DNA from: VXPQ01 sp965223485
GTDB taxonomy: Bacteria; Bacteroidota; Rhodothermia; Rhodothermales; VXPQ01
Direction: 5' to 3'
Length of the DNA: 64,000 nt
NCBI GenBank assembly: GCA_965223485.1
Contig: OZ244993.1
Coordinates: 434,001 to 498,000, forward strand
This document shows, piece by piece, positions 8,313-15,689 of the stretch (position 1 is the stretch's first letter; the number at the start of each line of letters is the position of its first letter). The notes below the pieces were generated by a model that saw nothing but the letters and a program-made list of their open reading frames with translations, searched no databases and was not told the DNA's origin. The position numbers and the translations under genes were made by a program.

Positions 8313-9056
8313 TTAATCCACCGGCACCCGCCCCCTGTACAGCGAAACCACCCCGAATGTCAACGGCTTCCACAACAGATCCACGTACCCGGCTTGCCGC
8401 AGTTCGTCCAGAAAGCGCTCTCCCGACGGAAACACCTCCACGGAAGCCGGTAAGTATTGGTAGGCAGCCGGATTGCCGGACAGAAGACGACCGGCGAAGG
8501 GCAGCACAACATGCGAGTAGGCCTCGTATACCTTCCGGATCAAAAATACGCCGGGCTGACTGAACTCAAGTACCACCAGTGCCCCCCCTGGACGGAGAAC
8601 ACGACGCATCTCCCGGATACCGTCCTGAAGGTTCTCGAAGTTTCGTACGCCAAACCCTACCAGGGCAGCGTCAAATGAGGCATCCGGGAAAGACAAACGA
8701 GCTGCATCCCCGCATTCAAGCGTGATGGTCCCGCCAAGACCCAGGCGTTGGACCTTTTTACGGCCACGCGCCAGCATCTGCTCGGAAAGATCGACGCCCA
8801 CGATATGATCGGGGCCAAGCGTAGCAGCAGCAATAGCCAGATCGGCGGTGCCGGTCGCTACATCCAGAATCCGCGCCGGCGCCTCTGCGCGCAGCAGACG
8901 AATCGCTGCACGGCGCCACATGCGGTCCATACCGAAACTCAGCACCCGATTGAGCAGATCGTACCGGGGCGCCACCCCGTCGAACATGGCTTCGACGGCT
9001 TCTTTCTTGCCGGGAGCCTGTCCCGGCGGCGGCATACGGTGTGGAGATGTGGGCAA
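8313..9056 (-). CDS. ubiE: Demethylmenaquinone methyltransferase
   Basis: This enzyme adds the last methyl group in menaquinone (or ubiquinone) synthesis using S-adenosylmethionine. The 247-residue product carries the family signatures FDGVAPRYDLLNRVLSFGMD, the SAM-binding loop ILDVATGTADLA (63-74), GFGVRNFENL, and LRPGGALVVLEFSQP. Menaquinone is the likely product in this kind of organism, so menG would be an equally good name. It starts 5 bases after the stop of the SDR gene, so the two are probably translated from one message. Confidence 0.95.
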   Translation of the reverse strand: MPTSPHRMPPPGQAPGKKEAVEAMFDGVAPRYDLLNRVLSFGMDRMWRRAAIRLLRAEAPARILDVATGTADLAIAAATLGPDHIVGVDLSEQMLARGRKKVQRLGLGGTITLECGDAARLSFPDASFDAALVGFGVRNFENLQDGIREMRRVLRPGGALVVLEFSQPGVFLIRKVYEAYSHVVLPFAGRLLSGNPAAYQYLPASVEVFPSGERFLDELRQAGYVDLLWKPLTFGVVSLYRGRVPVD

Positions 9057-9061
9057 AACGT

Positions 9062-10039
9062 TCAGAGGGCGTCGGCGATGCGCTGCGCTGTTTCTTCAAA
9101 AGGACGGGGGCGCCAGCCCAGTTTTTCGCAGGCACGCGTGTTGTCGTACCGATTAATTGCCGACATGAACCGGGCATTGGCGCGAGGAAGAAGGGGTTCC
9201 GTACGTGTCAGGAAAGCGCCTGCTTCCGAAAAACACGCGAAGAGCATAGCGGCTGCCGGCGCCAGACGGATAGTCGGGGGCGCCACCCCGCATGCCCGCG
9301 CCAGTTGCCGGAAAGTTTCTTCCCAGGACAGGTTGTGTCCCGCCAGCACAAACCGTTCACCGGTCTCGCCGTACTTCATGGCGCGCACCATACCGTCCGC
9401 CACATCCAGCACATCGACCACACTCGTAACACCCGCCGGAAACATGGGCATCCGTTTGCGGCGAATCTGATCCACAATGCGCCGGGTATTTTCCCCCTTG
9501 CGACCCAGGCCAAAAATGAGCGAGGGATTTACCATCACCGCGTCCAGACCTTCCGCAACACCCCGTTTCACCTCCAGTTCCGCAAGGTACTTCGAGTAGC
9601 CATAGGTACTACTTGATTTTGACCGTTGCCATTCCGCGTTCTCGTCCAGGAGGGCGTCGGGGCGGTTGGAGCGGCCGAGAGCCGCCACGGACGAGGCATG
9701 AACAAGGCGCCGAACGCCGCCTGCGAGCGCCGCATTGACAACCGCTGCGGTTCCATCCACATTGACGGACATGAGGCGATTCCGCACACGAGAAGATCCA
9801 AAGCCGATATTTCCGGCAACGTGATAGACGCACTCCACCCCCTGCATTGCCTTCCGGAGCGCGAGATCGTCCGTGATGTCTCCTAAGGTGTGCTCGACCT
9901 CCTGTGCTGTCTCGCCGAGCAAATCGAGTTTTGAGCCGGCGCGACGGAAAATACGGACGGGAACACCCTCCAGCACAAGACGCCGGGTCAGCACGGCCCC
10001 CACAAATCCTGTGGCCCCCGTGACAAGGGTCATCGACAT
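9062..10039 (-). CDS. NAD(P)-dependent epimerase/dehydratase (extended SDR)
   Basis: This 325-residue protein is an extended short-chain dehydrogenase/reductase. It has a Rossmann loop TGATGFVG (7-14), an aspartate at the end of strand 3 (LGDITD), a serine in HASSVAAL, and the catalytic Tyr146-Lys150 pair (YGYSK). Overall it resembles dihydroflavonol-4-reductase-like and HpnA-like enzymes, whose substrates vary widely, so I do not name one. It lies between ubiE (5 bases) and the biotin carrier gene (5 bases), in a tight three-gene cluster whose members have no obvious shared pathway. Confidence 0.9.
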   Translation of the reverse strand: MSMTLVTGATGFVGAVLTRRLVLEGVPVRIFRRAGSKLDLLGETAQEVEHTLGDITDDLALRKAMQGVECVYHVAGNIGFGSSRVRNRLMSVNVDGTAAVVNAALAGGVRRLVHASSVAALGRSNRPDALLDENAEWQRSKSSSTYGYSKYLAELEVKRGVAEGLDAVMVNPSLIFGLGRKGENTRRIVDQIRRKRMPMFPAGVTSVVDVLDVADGMVRAMKYGETGERFVLAGHNLSWEETFRQLARACGVAPPTIRLAPAAAMLFACFSEAGAFLTRTEPLLPRANARFMSAINRYDNTRACEKLGWRPRPFEETAQRIADAL

Positions 10040-10044
10040 GGCAA

Positions 10045-10560
10045 CTACTCTATTTCGAGGAGGAGATCGTTCTTGCCGACCGCATCGCCCGGCGCTACAT
10101 GCACCGCCTTTACAGTACCCCCTCTTGCAATATGCAATTCGTTTTCCATTTTCATGGCTTCCAGGACCAGGGCGCCGGTTCCCGCCTCGACAAGCTGCCC
10201 CGGTTCTACCGCCACGGACAGAACCATACCGGGCATAGGTGCATGCACTTTCAGCGTGTCGCTTGCAGGCCCGCCGGATAACCCGAAACGTTCAAGCAGC
10301 AGTGCCCGTTCACTTTTCAAAGACACGTCGAACGTATAGCCACCGATCCCTATGCGCCGCCGATCCCCGGATTCTTCCAGGACCACGGCCACATAACTCT
10401 TGCCATCTATCAGCAAGGCCATACGTTCTTCCCCAAGGCGTTCGCACGAAAACGGGGTGGTGCGGCCATTGCGCGTCAACTGGTCCGCACGCACGGCAAT
10501 ATCCATAACCCGACCGGCACATTCTACCTGAAAATGTTCTGAGGCTCGTTTTGTCGCCAT
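10045..10560 (-). CDS. Free-standing biotin carboxyl carrier protein
   Basis: This 171-residue protein carries biotin for an acyl-CoA carboxylase. The C-terminal biotinyl domain is clear, with PMPGMVLSVAVEPGQ followed by EAMKMENE, where Lys137 should be biotinylated. The first 90 residues form a strand-rich domain like that before the carrier in propionyl- or methylcrotonyl-CoA carboxylase subunits. I chose the ATG at 10560; the open frame continues to 10722 but would run across the divergent gene. No biotin carboxylase or carboxyltransferase gene is nearby, so its partners lie elsewhere. Confidence 0.88.
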   Translation of the reverse strand: MATKRASEHFQVECAGRVMDIAVRADQLTRNGRTTPFSCERLGEERMALLIDGKSYVAVVLEESGDRRRIGIGGYTFDVSLKSERALLLERFGLSGGPASDTLKVHAPMPGMVLSVAVEPGQLVEAGTGALVLEAMKMENELHIARGGTVKAVHVAPGDAVGKNDLLLEIE

Positions 10561-10588
10561 AGTCCGGATCGGGAGAGTTGTTCTGCAA

Positions 10589-10594
10589 TATAAT
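10589..10594 (+). promoter_or_regulatory. Possible -10 box in a divergent gap
   Basis: The 64 bases between the divergent starts at 10560 and 10625 contain a perfect TATAAT. It is well placed for the plus-strand gene, but no good -35 box lies 17 bases upstream. The same AT-rich patch could also serve the minus strand. This is the only AT-rich stretch in the gap. Confidence 0.3.
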
Positions 10595-10624
10595 ACTTCG
10601 TCTCCAGCATAGCCCTTTATCATC

Positions 10625-10903
10625 ATGAATGCTTCCACTGACGGCGCAACAGGCCACTCACGTACGAAAAAGACGCTGAAATGGGTGATCCTGATCGTAG
10701 GCGCCCTGTTTTTTATTCTCATCCTGCGCGAAGCTATCGACCCGTACGGCGACCAGCCCTACATAGAAATCTCCCACGGAAACCATGTCCACTACGTACC
10801 GCACGATCGGGATCCGAAGGTTTCCATCGGCAAATTCCCCACGCTCCCGCCCGGGCCGGATGAAACCATTACACCGGAAGGACGCATTGTGCCAAAGGAA
10901 TAA
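10625..10903 (+). CDS. Small single-span membrane protein
   Basis: This 92-residue protein has about 18 polar residues, one membrane helix (WVILIVGALFFILILREAI) and a proline- and histidine-rich tail (ISHGNHVHYVPHDRDP, then GKFPTLPPGPDETITPEGR). The tail is probably outside the membrane. No family is known to me. It is divergent from the biotin carrier gene and converges on the TonB receptor gene, with only 3 bases between stops, so it is probably a one-gene unit. The histidine-rich tail beside a metal-uptake-like cluster is suggestive only. Confidence 0.7.
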   Translation: MNASTDGATGHSRTKKTLKWVILIVGALFFILILREAIDPYGDQPYIEISHGNHVHYVPHDRDPKVSIGKFPTLPPGPDETITPEGRIVPKE

Positions 10904-10906
10904 TTG

Positions 10907-13126
10907 CTAAAACAACACCTTGACAAGCATCTTGATATTGCGCCCCTGCTGCGGCATGATGCTTTTTACCTTCGAAAGATGATCCCTGTATTCGGCATTG
11001 GCCGCATTCTCGATGCCGATATCGAATGTGTACAAAGAGCGCCCTATCGAAAGATAGTACTGCACATAGCCTCCAAACACGACATACCCGGCTGTCGGTT
11101 CTTCGAACACGCCGAGCCGATCCTGATCGCGCGCCGCCTCTGCGGAGCCGGACACCCTGAGTTTCCCCCTGGCGTACGCCGCTTCCAGACGACCTCGCAA
11201 GGGAGGAATAAAGGACATCGGCTCGTCGATGTCGATCAGCGTACCGCGCACGTACGCCCCCGACCCGGAAAGGGTTATGGAAGGAACGATCTGTAGCGCA
11301 ACCGAGGTTTCCCATCCCGCCATACGCACCGTCGAGCCGGTTTGCTGGTATACCGCAAGGAGCGTACGCGCACTGATCGTACCTGTATTTCTGGGATAAA
11401 TGTAATTCCGGATGTAGTTGTGATACAGGTTCAGAGATCCGGAAAAACGCTCGCTTCGGTATTCTCCAAACGCTTCCACGCCCAACCCCTTTTCGACGCC
11501 AAGACCCGCATTGCCTATCTCGAAGGTATATGCCGCCAGATGGGGCCCTGACGAGAAAAGTTCTTCGATCCCCGGCATGCGAATCGAGCGCATGCCGCCG
11601 ATACCCACGGAGAAATCGCCGCCGAATCGGCGAAACATGCGAAGAGAGCCGGAAAAGCCTCCGGTCGTTCGGTTGCGGATCAGCCCGGCGCGCGTTTCCT
11701 CCCCGACCATCCGGGGGCGAACAGTACGCAGGTCATAACGAAGCCCGCCCTGAAACGACATGTTTTCCAGGTTTATATCCTGATATCTGAACACCGCCAC
11801 CGTCCACTCCCTCGAATTCGGAGTGTATGAAAAACCGCCGGAGGCAAAATCGCGATACCCACCCCAAATGCTCGCCAGACGGTTGTGCCTGCGGCCATGG
11901 GTGCGAGCAAGAAGCCGACCATAGTACGACAGGAGCCCGAACTCGACGCCGAGAGCACCGCTCGCCTCGTACTCCTGATGCAAATACCTCGAAAACGATC
12001 CCTCGAATTCGAGATGCGAGAACCGGGGCAGAATATCCAGTATCATGCCCTTCGTTTTCAGGTGATAACGGGATACGTCGATGTCAACGCCATTCGGGTG
12101 CGCCCCGACAAACCCGCCCGGTATACCGTACCGGGACGTGTAATAACTGCCCGAGACGCCCGCATGCCCCCATTCACCGATGCGGCTAATACCCACGGAA
12201 CCGTTTCCGGTGGTCAAAGCGGTATTCGCAAGGATTCCGACCGGCGTAGATACGTCTCCCGAATTTCGCACGCTGCCGTCGGTGCGAACCGCAAAACCAC
12301 CAATAGGAGCTTCCAGGCTAAATCCCCCCGACAGACCATCGTTGGCGGATTGCCCCTGAAAAACGCCGACTGCATGAACCTCCGTAGGCATGATCACGGG
12401 AACATACCCGCGGACTGCATTCACCACACCGCCCAATGCGTTCGGCCCGTAAAGCAGCGCGGCCGGCCCGCGAACCACTTCGATACGTTCCGTCATGAGC
12501 GGGTCTACGGCGACCGCATGATCGGCGGAGGTGGAGGACAGATCGCCGGTACGCCCACCATCTTCGATGACAAGCAGCCGGTCGCCGCCCAACCCCCGCA
12601 GGACTGGACGAGCGGGCGCCGGCCCCATAGACCTCACGGCAATGCCGGGCTCGTTATCGAGCGTTTCGGCGATCGTCGTTCCGAGATGCTGCCGAAGTCG
12701 CTTGCCCCCCATATCCATATCCGAATCGGTGATCACGTGGGACTCGCTTTGCCCGTCCACGATGACCTCACCGAGTTGGATCATCGAAACCGGCATCCGC
12801 AGGATGACGTGCGACGTATCCGAACCAGCGCTGCCGACTGCTACCATACTCACCAGAGGCTCATAGCCTATACGCCAGGCCCTGAGGGTGTAGCTCCCGG
12901 CCTCCAGAAAACGAACCTCGAAATGACCTTGCCGATCCGTTCTTGAACTTCGATTGGCCTCTTCAACAAGGACCTGGGCAAAGCGGATCGGCTCCCCGGT
13001 TTCCGCATCCTCGATGGATCCTGCGATAACCGCTGTATGCTGGGCATGCAACGACGCAGCAGCCGTCATCGACATGCACGCTACAAGCCCCATCCAGCAA
13101 AAACGGGAGAATCCGGAGCAACGCAT
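10907..13126 (-). CDS. TonB-dependent outer-membrane receptor, ZnuD-like
   Basis: This 739-residue receptor should import a metal or small ligand across the outer membrane using TonB energy. It has a signal peptide (about residues 1-29), a carboxypeptidase-regulatory-like domain (about 33-115, AVIAGSIEDAETGEPIRFAQ), a plug (VRSMGPAPARPVLRGLGGDR, then ERIEVVRGPAALLYG) and a long beta-barrel ending in aromatic-rich strands. The plug with DHAVAVDPL resembles zinc-piracy receptors of the ZnuD type. It starts 9 bases after a His/Asp-rich lipoprotein gene. Zinc is my best guess for the substrate; copper or cobalt are not excluded. Confidence 0.9.
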   Translation of the reverse strand: MRCSGFSRFCWMGLVACMSMTAAASLHAQHTAVIAGSIEDAETGEPIRFAQVLVEEANRSSRTDRQGHFEVRFLEAGSYTLRAWRIGYEPLVSMVAVGSAGSDTSHVILRMPVSMIQLGEVIVDGQSESHVITDSDMDMGGKRLRQHLGTTIAETLDNEPGIAVRSMGPAPARPVLRGLGGDRLLVIEDGGRTGDLSSTSADHAVAVDPLMTERIEVVRGPAALLYGPNALGGVVNAVRGYVPVIMPTEVHAVGVFQGQSANDGLSGGFSLEAPIGGFAVRTDGSVRNSGDVSTPVGILANTALTTGNGSVGISRIGEWGHAGVSGSYYTSRYGIPGGFVGAHPNGVDIDVSRYHLKTKGMILDILPRFSHLEFEGSFSRYLHQEYEASGALGVEFGLLSYYGRLLARTHGRRHNRLASIWGGYRDFASGGFSYTPNSREWTVAVFRYQDINLENMSFQGGLRYDLRTVRPRMVGEETRAGLIRNRTTGGFSGSLRMFRRFGGDFSVGIGGMRSIRMPGIEELFSSGPHLAAYTFEIGNAGLGVEKGLGVEAFGEYRSERFSGSLNLYHNYIRNYIYPRNTGTISARTLLAVYQQTGSTVRMAGWETSVALQIVPSITLSGSGAYVRGTLIDIDEPMSFIPPLRGRLEAAYARGKLRVSGSAEAARDQDRLGVFEEPTAGYVVFGGYVQYYLSIGRSLYTFDIGIENAANAEYRDHLSKVKSIMPQQGRNIKMLVKVLF

Positions 13127-13135
13127 AGTCCTTGC

Positions 13136-13585
13136 CTACTCCACTGTGACAGATATATCGGGCGTCGTGAAATCCGCATGGTCATCATGCAGAAGCTGAA
13201 CCCGTATGGTGGTATCGCCGGCTTCGTCCCCGTGCAGCGTAAACGTCCACCGACCCGTATTGGCTACGGTAACGATCTCACTGCCCCGGACCTCAACACC
13301 CAAAGAAAATTCCGAGTCAAGGTCTTCGGCATGTACCTCATCCCCATCATGGTCAAGAAACTCGACCGTTATGTCGGATGTGGTTTCGCCGGCTTCGACG
13401 GTAAGCGATCCCGTCACTTCAGCCTCTTGGACGCGAACGACTTCTTCGCCGCCGAGAACGAGTACAAGACCTTCGACCTCGGCATGATCCTCATCCTCAT
13501 CCTCGGCAGGATTGGAACAGGCAACAAGCCCGCTCATGAGCAAAAATACAATAACGGCAACGCCGTTACGCCTGTATGAAAACAT
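13136..13585 (-). CDS. Acidic His-rich lipoprotein ahead of the TonB receptor
   Basis: This 149-residue product has a lipoprotein signal with lipobox LVAC (Cys23), then an acidic stretch (EDEDEDHAE) and a beta-rich domain with HDGDEVHAED and HDDHADF clusters suited to binding metal. The ATG at 13585 is chosen because the signal peptide begins there; the longer open frame upstream is basic and unlikely. It lies 9 bases before the receptor, so the two are surely one operon. The likely role is ligand capture at the cell surface or periplasm for the receptor. This is inferred, as I do not know the family by name. Confidence 0.82.
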   Translation of the reverse strand: MFSYRRNGVAVIVFLLMSGLVACSNPAEDEDEDHAEVEGLVLVLGGEEVVRVQEAEVTGSLTVEAGETTSDITVEFLDHDGDEVHAEDLDSEFSLGVEVRGSEIVTVANTGRWTFTLHGDEAGDTTIRVQLLHDDHADFTTPDISVTVE

Positions 13586-13656
13586 GGCTCTCCTCTGATG
13601 CTTTATAAGTGTGTCTTGTGAAAACAAAACGCCGCCGGAACGGCGTCTGAGTGGAA

Positions 13657-14031
13657 TCAAGACACCACAGGAGGAGCGCGTATCGGGCGATAGAAAAGGC
13701 TGCGGGAAGACGGTACGGACCGAAGCGTATGCCCGGTCACATGCACGGGAAGCAGCGGCGCCCGGGTTTGATCGAGAACCGGAGCGGTCAGTGAACGAAA
13801 CGCACACAGATCGCACTCAAAAAAATGTAAGGGCGTTTGTTCTTCGACAAGAAAATCGACAGGTATGCCGGTTGATCCGCTCTCCACTCCCTCGGCAGCA
13901 ATCCCATGCACATGCTCCAGGGAGCGGATATGCGACAGGTTATGCCCGAACGGCGCCATCAACGCACCGCACAAAATCACGGCGAGCAAAAAACCTCCCG
14001 ACCGTTTGATATTTGCGGACAAAAAAAACAT
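13657..14031 (-). CDS. Membrane-anchored Cys/His protein, metal-linked
   Basis: This 124-residue protein has an N-terminal hydrophobic segment (residues 12-27), then a histidine-rich stretch (His30, 34, 40, 42) and a CDLC motif (Cys73, Cys76) in FFECDLCAF. These could bind a metal ion. Its end is basic and proline-rich. I chose the ATG at 14031; an ATG at 14073 would add 14 residues before the hydrophobic segment. It heads the cluster with the lipoprotein and TonB receptor, which suggests metal handling. The exact function is unknown. Confidence 0.7.
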   Translation of the reverse strand: MFFLSANIKRSGGFLLAVILCGALMAPFGHNLSHIRSLEHVHGIAAEGVESGSTGIPVDFLVEEQTPLHFFECDLCAFRSLTAPVLDQTRAPLLPVHVTGHTLRSVPSSRSLFYRPIRAPPVVS

Positions 14032-14105
14032 ATACCCCGGATGCCGTACGAGTGTGGATTGCCGAATTCGCATGCCTGATTATGGCGATTCCCTTATACA
14101 GGACG

Positions 14106-14128
14106 CCTTGCGCAAGGTTATTGCAAGG
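14106..14128. promoter_or_regulatory. Palindromic site upstream of the metal cluster
   Basis: A perfect 12-base palindrome, CCTTGCGCAAGG (14106-14117), is followed by a third half-site, GCAAGG (14123-14128). The two share a TTGC...GCAA pattern of the sort bound by dimeric repressors. It lies 33 bases upstream of the ATG at 14073 and 75 bases upstream of that at 14031. A TATAAG-like -10 (minus strand, near 14094) sits beside it. A metal-sensing repressor such as a Zur/Fur-type protein would fit, but this is not an established consensus. Confidence 0.4.
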
Positions 14129-14161
14129 GCTGTACAAAAGCAACACCCGACGAGAATATTC

Positions 14162-14728
14162 TCACTTCGGCCCTGCGTACAAGGAATAATCGGCTTCCAC
14201 CTTTCCATTGGCGATCTCGCGGAGCTTACGGCGCAGAAGACGCCTGCGGAATGCACTGATGCGATCCACAAAGAAAATACCCTCAAGATGATCCACCTCA
14301 TGCTGGATAACACGCGCCGACAAACCAGCTGCCTCCAGTTCCTGCGGCCGAAAATGGCGGTCCAGATACGTTACCTGGATGCGTCCGGGGCGTTTGACGG
14401 TCTCGCATAGGTCCGGAATGGACAGACACCCCTCCTCAAATTCACTTTCCTCTTCACTCTCCCAAATAATTTCAGGGTTGATGAATGCCATCGGCTCCGA
14501 CGCTTTCCCCGACACATCCTCAGACTGTGTTTCAGCTGCCGCCAGATCAGCCACGAAAATGCGCTCCGTGCGGCCCACCTGTGGAGCGGCCAGACCAATG
14601 CCCGACGCACCCCGCATGGTATCGATCATATTATCGATAAGTTGCTGGACATTCGCACTGTCCCCAGGGACATCTTCGGTACCGCGCCGGAGCACGGGAT
14701 CGCCGTACAAACGAATAGGAAGAATCAT
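14162..14728 (-). CDS. def: Peptide deformylase
   Basis: This enzyme removes the formyl group from the first methionine of new proteins. All three metal-site motifs are intact: GIGLAAPQ (43-50), EGCLS with ligand Cys101, and HEVDH (143-147) with two histidine ligands and the catalytic glutamate. The length of 188 residues is usual. Its ATG overlaps the ruvX stop by four bases (ATGA), so translation is probably coupled. Confidence 0.97.
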   Translation of the reverse strand: MILPIRLYGDPVLRRGTEDVPGDSANVQQLIDNMIDTMRGASGIGLAAPQVGRTERIFVADLAAAETQSEDVSGKASEPMAFINPEIIWESEEESEFEEGCLSIPDLCETVKRPGRIQVTYLDRHFRPQELEAAGLSARVIQHEVDHLEGIFFVDRISAFRRRLLRRKLREIANGKVEADYSLYAGPK

Positions 14729-15174
14729 AAGAACCGGGGTCGGGATGTTTGCTCCTGCGTCTCGTCAATATAATCCTGAAGAATGACCGCGGCAGCTGCG
14801 GCGTCTACTCTTTCCTTGCGTCGGCGGGCTTTCTTCCGGACGCCGGACCGGACCAGCAAATCCCTTGCCCGAACCGAGGAATAACGTTCATCCTGCGTAA
14901 CCACTTTCTTGCCGGGGAAACGCTTGGACAGAAGGCGAATGAAAGACCGGACAATATCCGTAGCCGCTCCCTCCTCGCCCGACAAGGTCAAAGGCCACCC
15001 TACTACGATCGTATCGAATCCGGGATCGGCGTTCAGGGCCGCAAGTTGCCGTATTGCTTCCTCACTGGAGTATGCCCCGAGGGATTGCGCATACAGCCGA
15101 AGCGGGTCGGACATGGCCAGTCCGATTCGCTGCGTGCCGTAGTCGACGCCGATGATGCGAGGCAATGCGTCCAT
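14725..15174 (-). CDS. ruvX: RuvX/YqgF RNase H-like nuclease
   Basis: The YqgF family has an RNase H fold and acts in pre-16S rRNA 5' end processing or Holliday junction resolution. The 149-residue protein starts with IIGVDYGTQRIGLAMSD, holding the first acidic residue, and carries the TQDERYSS motif and a VDAAAAAVILQDYID ending. I chose the ATG at 15174, since MDALPRIIGVDYG is the usual family start; the frame is open to 15207. It overlaps def by four bases and follows the HU-like gene by 13. Confidence 0.93.
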   Translation of the reverse strand: MDALPRIIGVDYGTQRIGLAMSDPLRLYAQSLGAYSSEEAIRQLAALNADPGFDTIVVGWPLTLSGEEGAATDIVRSFIRLLSKRFPGKKVVTQDERYSSVRARDLLVRSGVRKKARRRKERVDAAAAAVILQDYIDETQEQTSRPRFL

Positions 15175-15187
15175 ACAACCGGAGAGC

Positions 15188-15580
15188 CTACGATGCTTCG
15201 GCAGCATCAGGGGTATGCATGGGATCGCCGGCTATATGTCCGTCCGGGATCCGATGTGTCGATTCGGACAGGGGCGTCTGCAACACCTTCCTCAGCCGCT
15301 TGCCCGGTCTGAAATGCGTCTTGCGCCGACCGGGTATGAAAATCGTCTGGTTCGTTCTCGGATTGCGGGCCTTCGGCCTGGCTTTGGTCTTCTTGACCTC
15401 GAATACGCCAAAATCGCGCAACTCAATGCGAACCTCCGGATCGGCATCGATCATTATATCGCGGATGGCATGGATGACCGCTCGAACCCAAGGTTCCGCT
15501 TTGTAAACCGGCTCGCCCATGGATTCCGCAACCCGACGAGCCACATCTTTCCGGGTCTGCGTACTGGATGCATCAGGCAT
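15188..15580 (-). CDS. HU/IHF-family DNA-binding protein with C-terminal tail
   Basis: This is a histone-like DNA-bending protein. Residues about 10-105 match the HU fold: an N-terminal helical pair, then IELRDFGVFEVKKTKARPKARNP with the DNA-contacting arm, then a final helix after IFIPGRRKTHFRPGKRLRK. The last 25 residues (after VLQTPLSES) are a polar extension absent from standard 90-residue HU. I chose the ATG at 15580, immediately before PDASSTQTRKD; the upstream open frame is not HU-like. It is upstream of ruvX and def on the same strand. Confidence 0.92.
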   Translation of the reverse strand: MPDASSTQTRKDVARRVAESMGEPVYKAEPWVRAVIHAIRDIMIDADPEVRIELRDFGVFEVKKTKARPKARNPRTNQTIFIPGRRKTHFRPGKRLRKVLQTPLSESTHRIPDGHIAGDPMHTPDAAEAS

Positions 15581-15689
15581 GACAGTAGTCCTTAACCTTC
15601 TGTTATAAATGAACTTATCGGCAAAAAACGAGCAATAGTTTACGGCAAAAAGGACGCGACATACAAGACCCATGGACAAAAAGGGGCCA

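Noticed and set aside
8179..8373. 64-residue frame after ubiE
   Set aside because: It overlaps the end of ubiE and has no recognisable feature; the 190 bases between 8122 and 8312 appear non-coding.
10561..10722. N-terminal extension of the biotin carrier
   Set aside because: It would overlap the divergent gene starting at 10625 and is not like the family; the ATG at 10560 is better.
11885..12946. 353-residue frame antisense to the TonB receptor
   Set aside because: No motif, basic and low-complexity composition, complete overlap with a clear gene.
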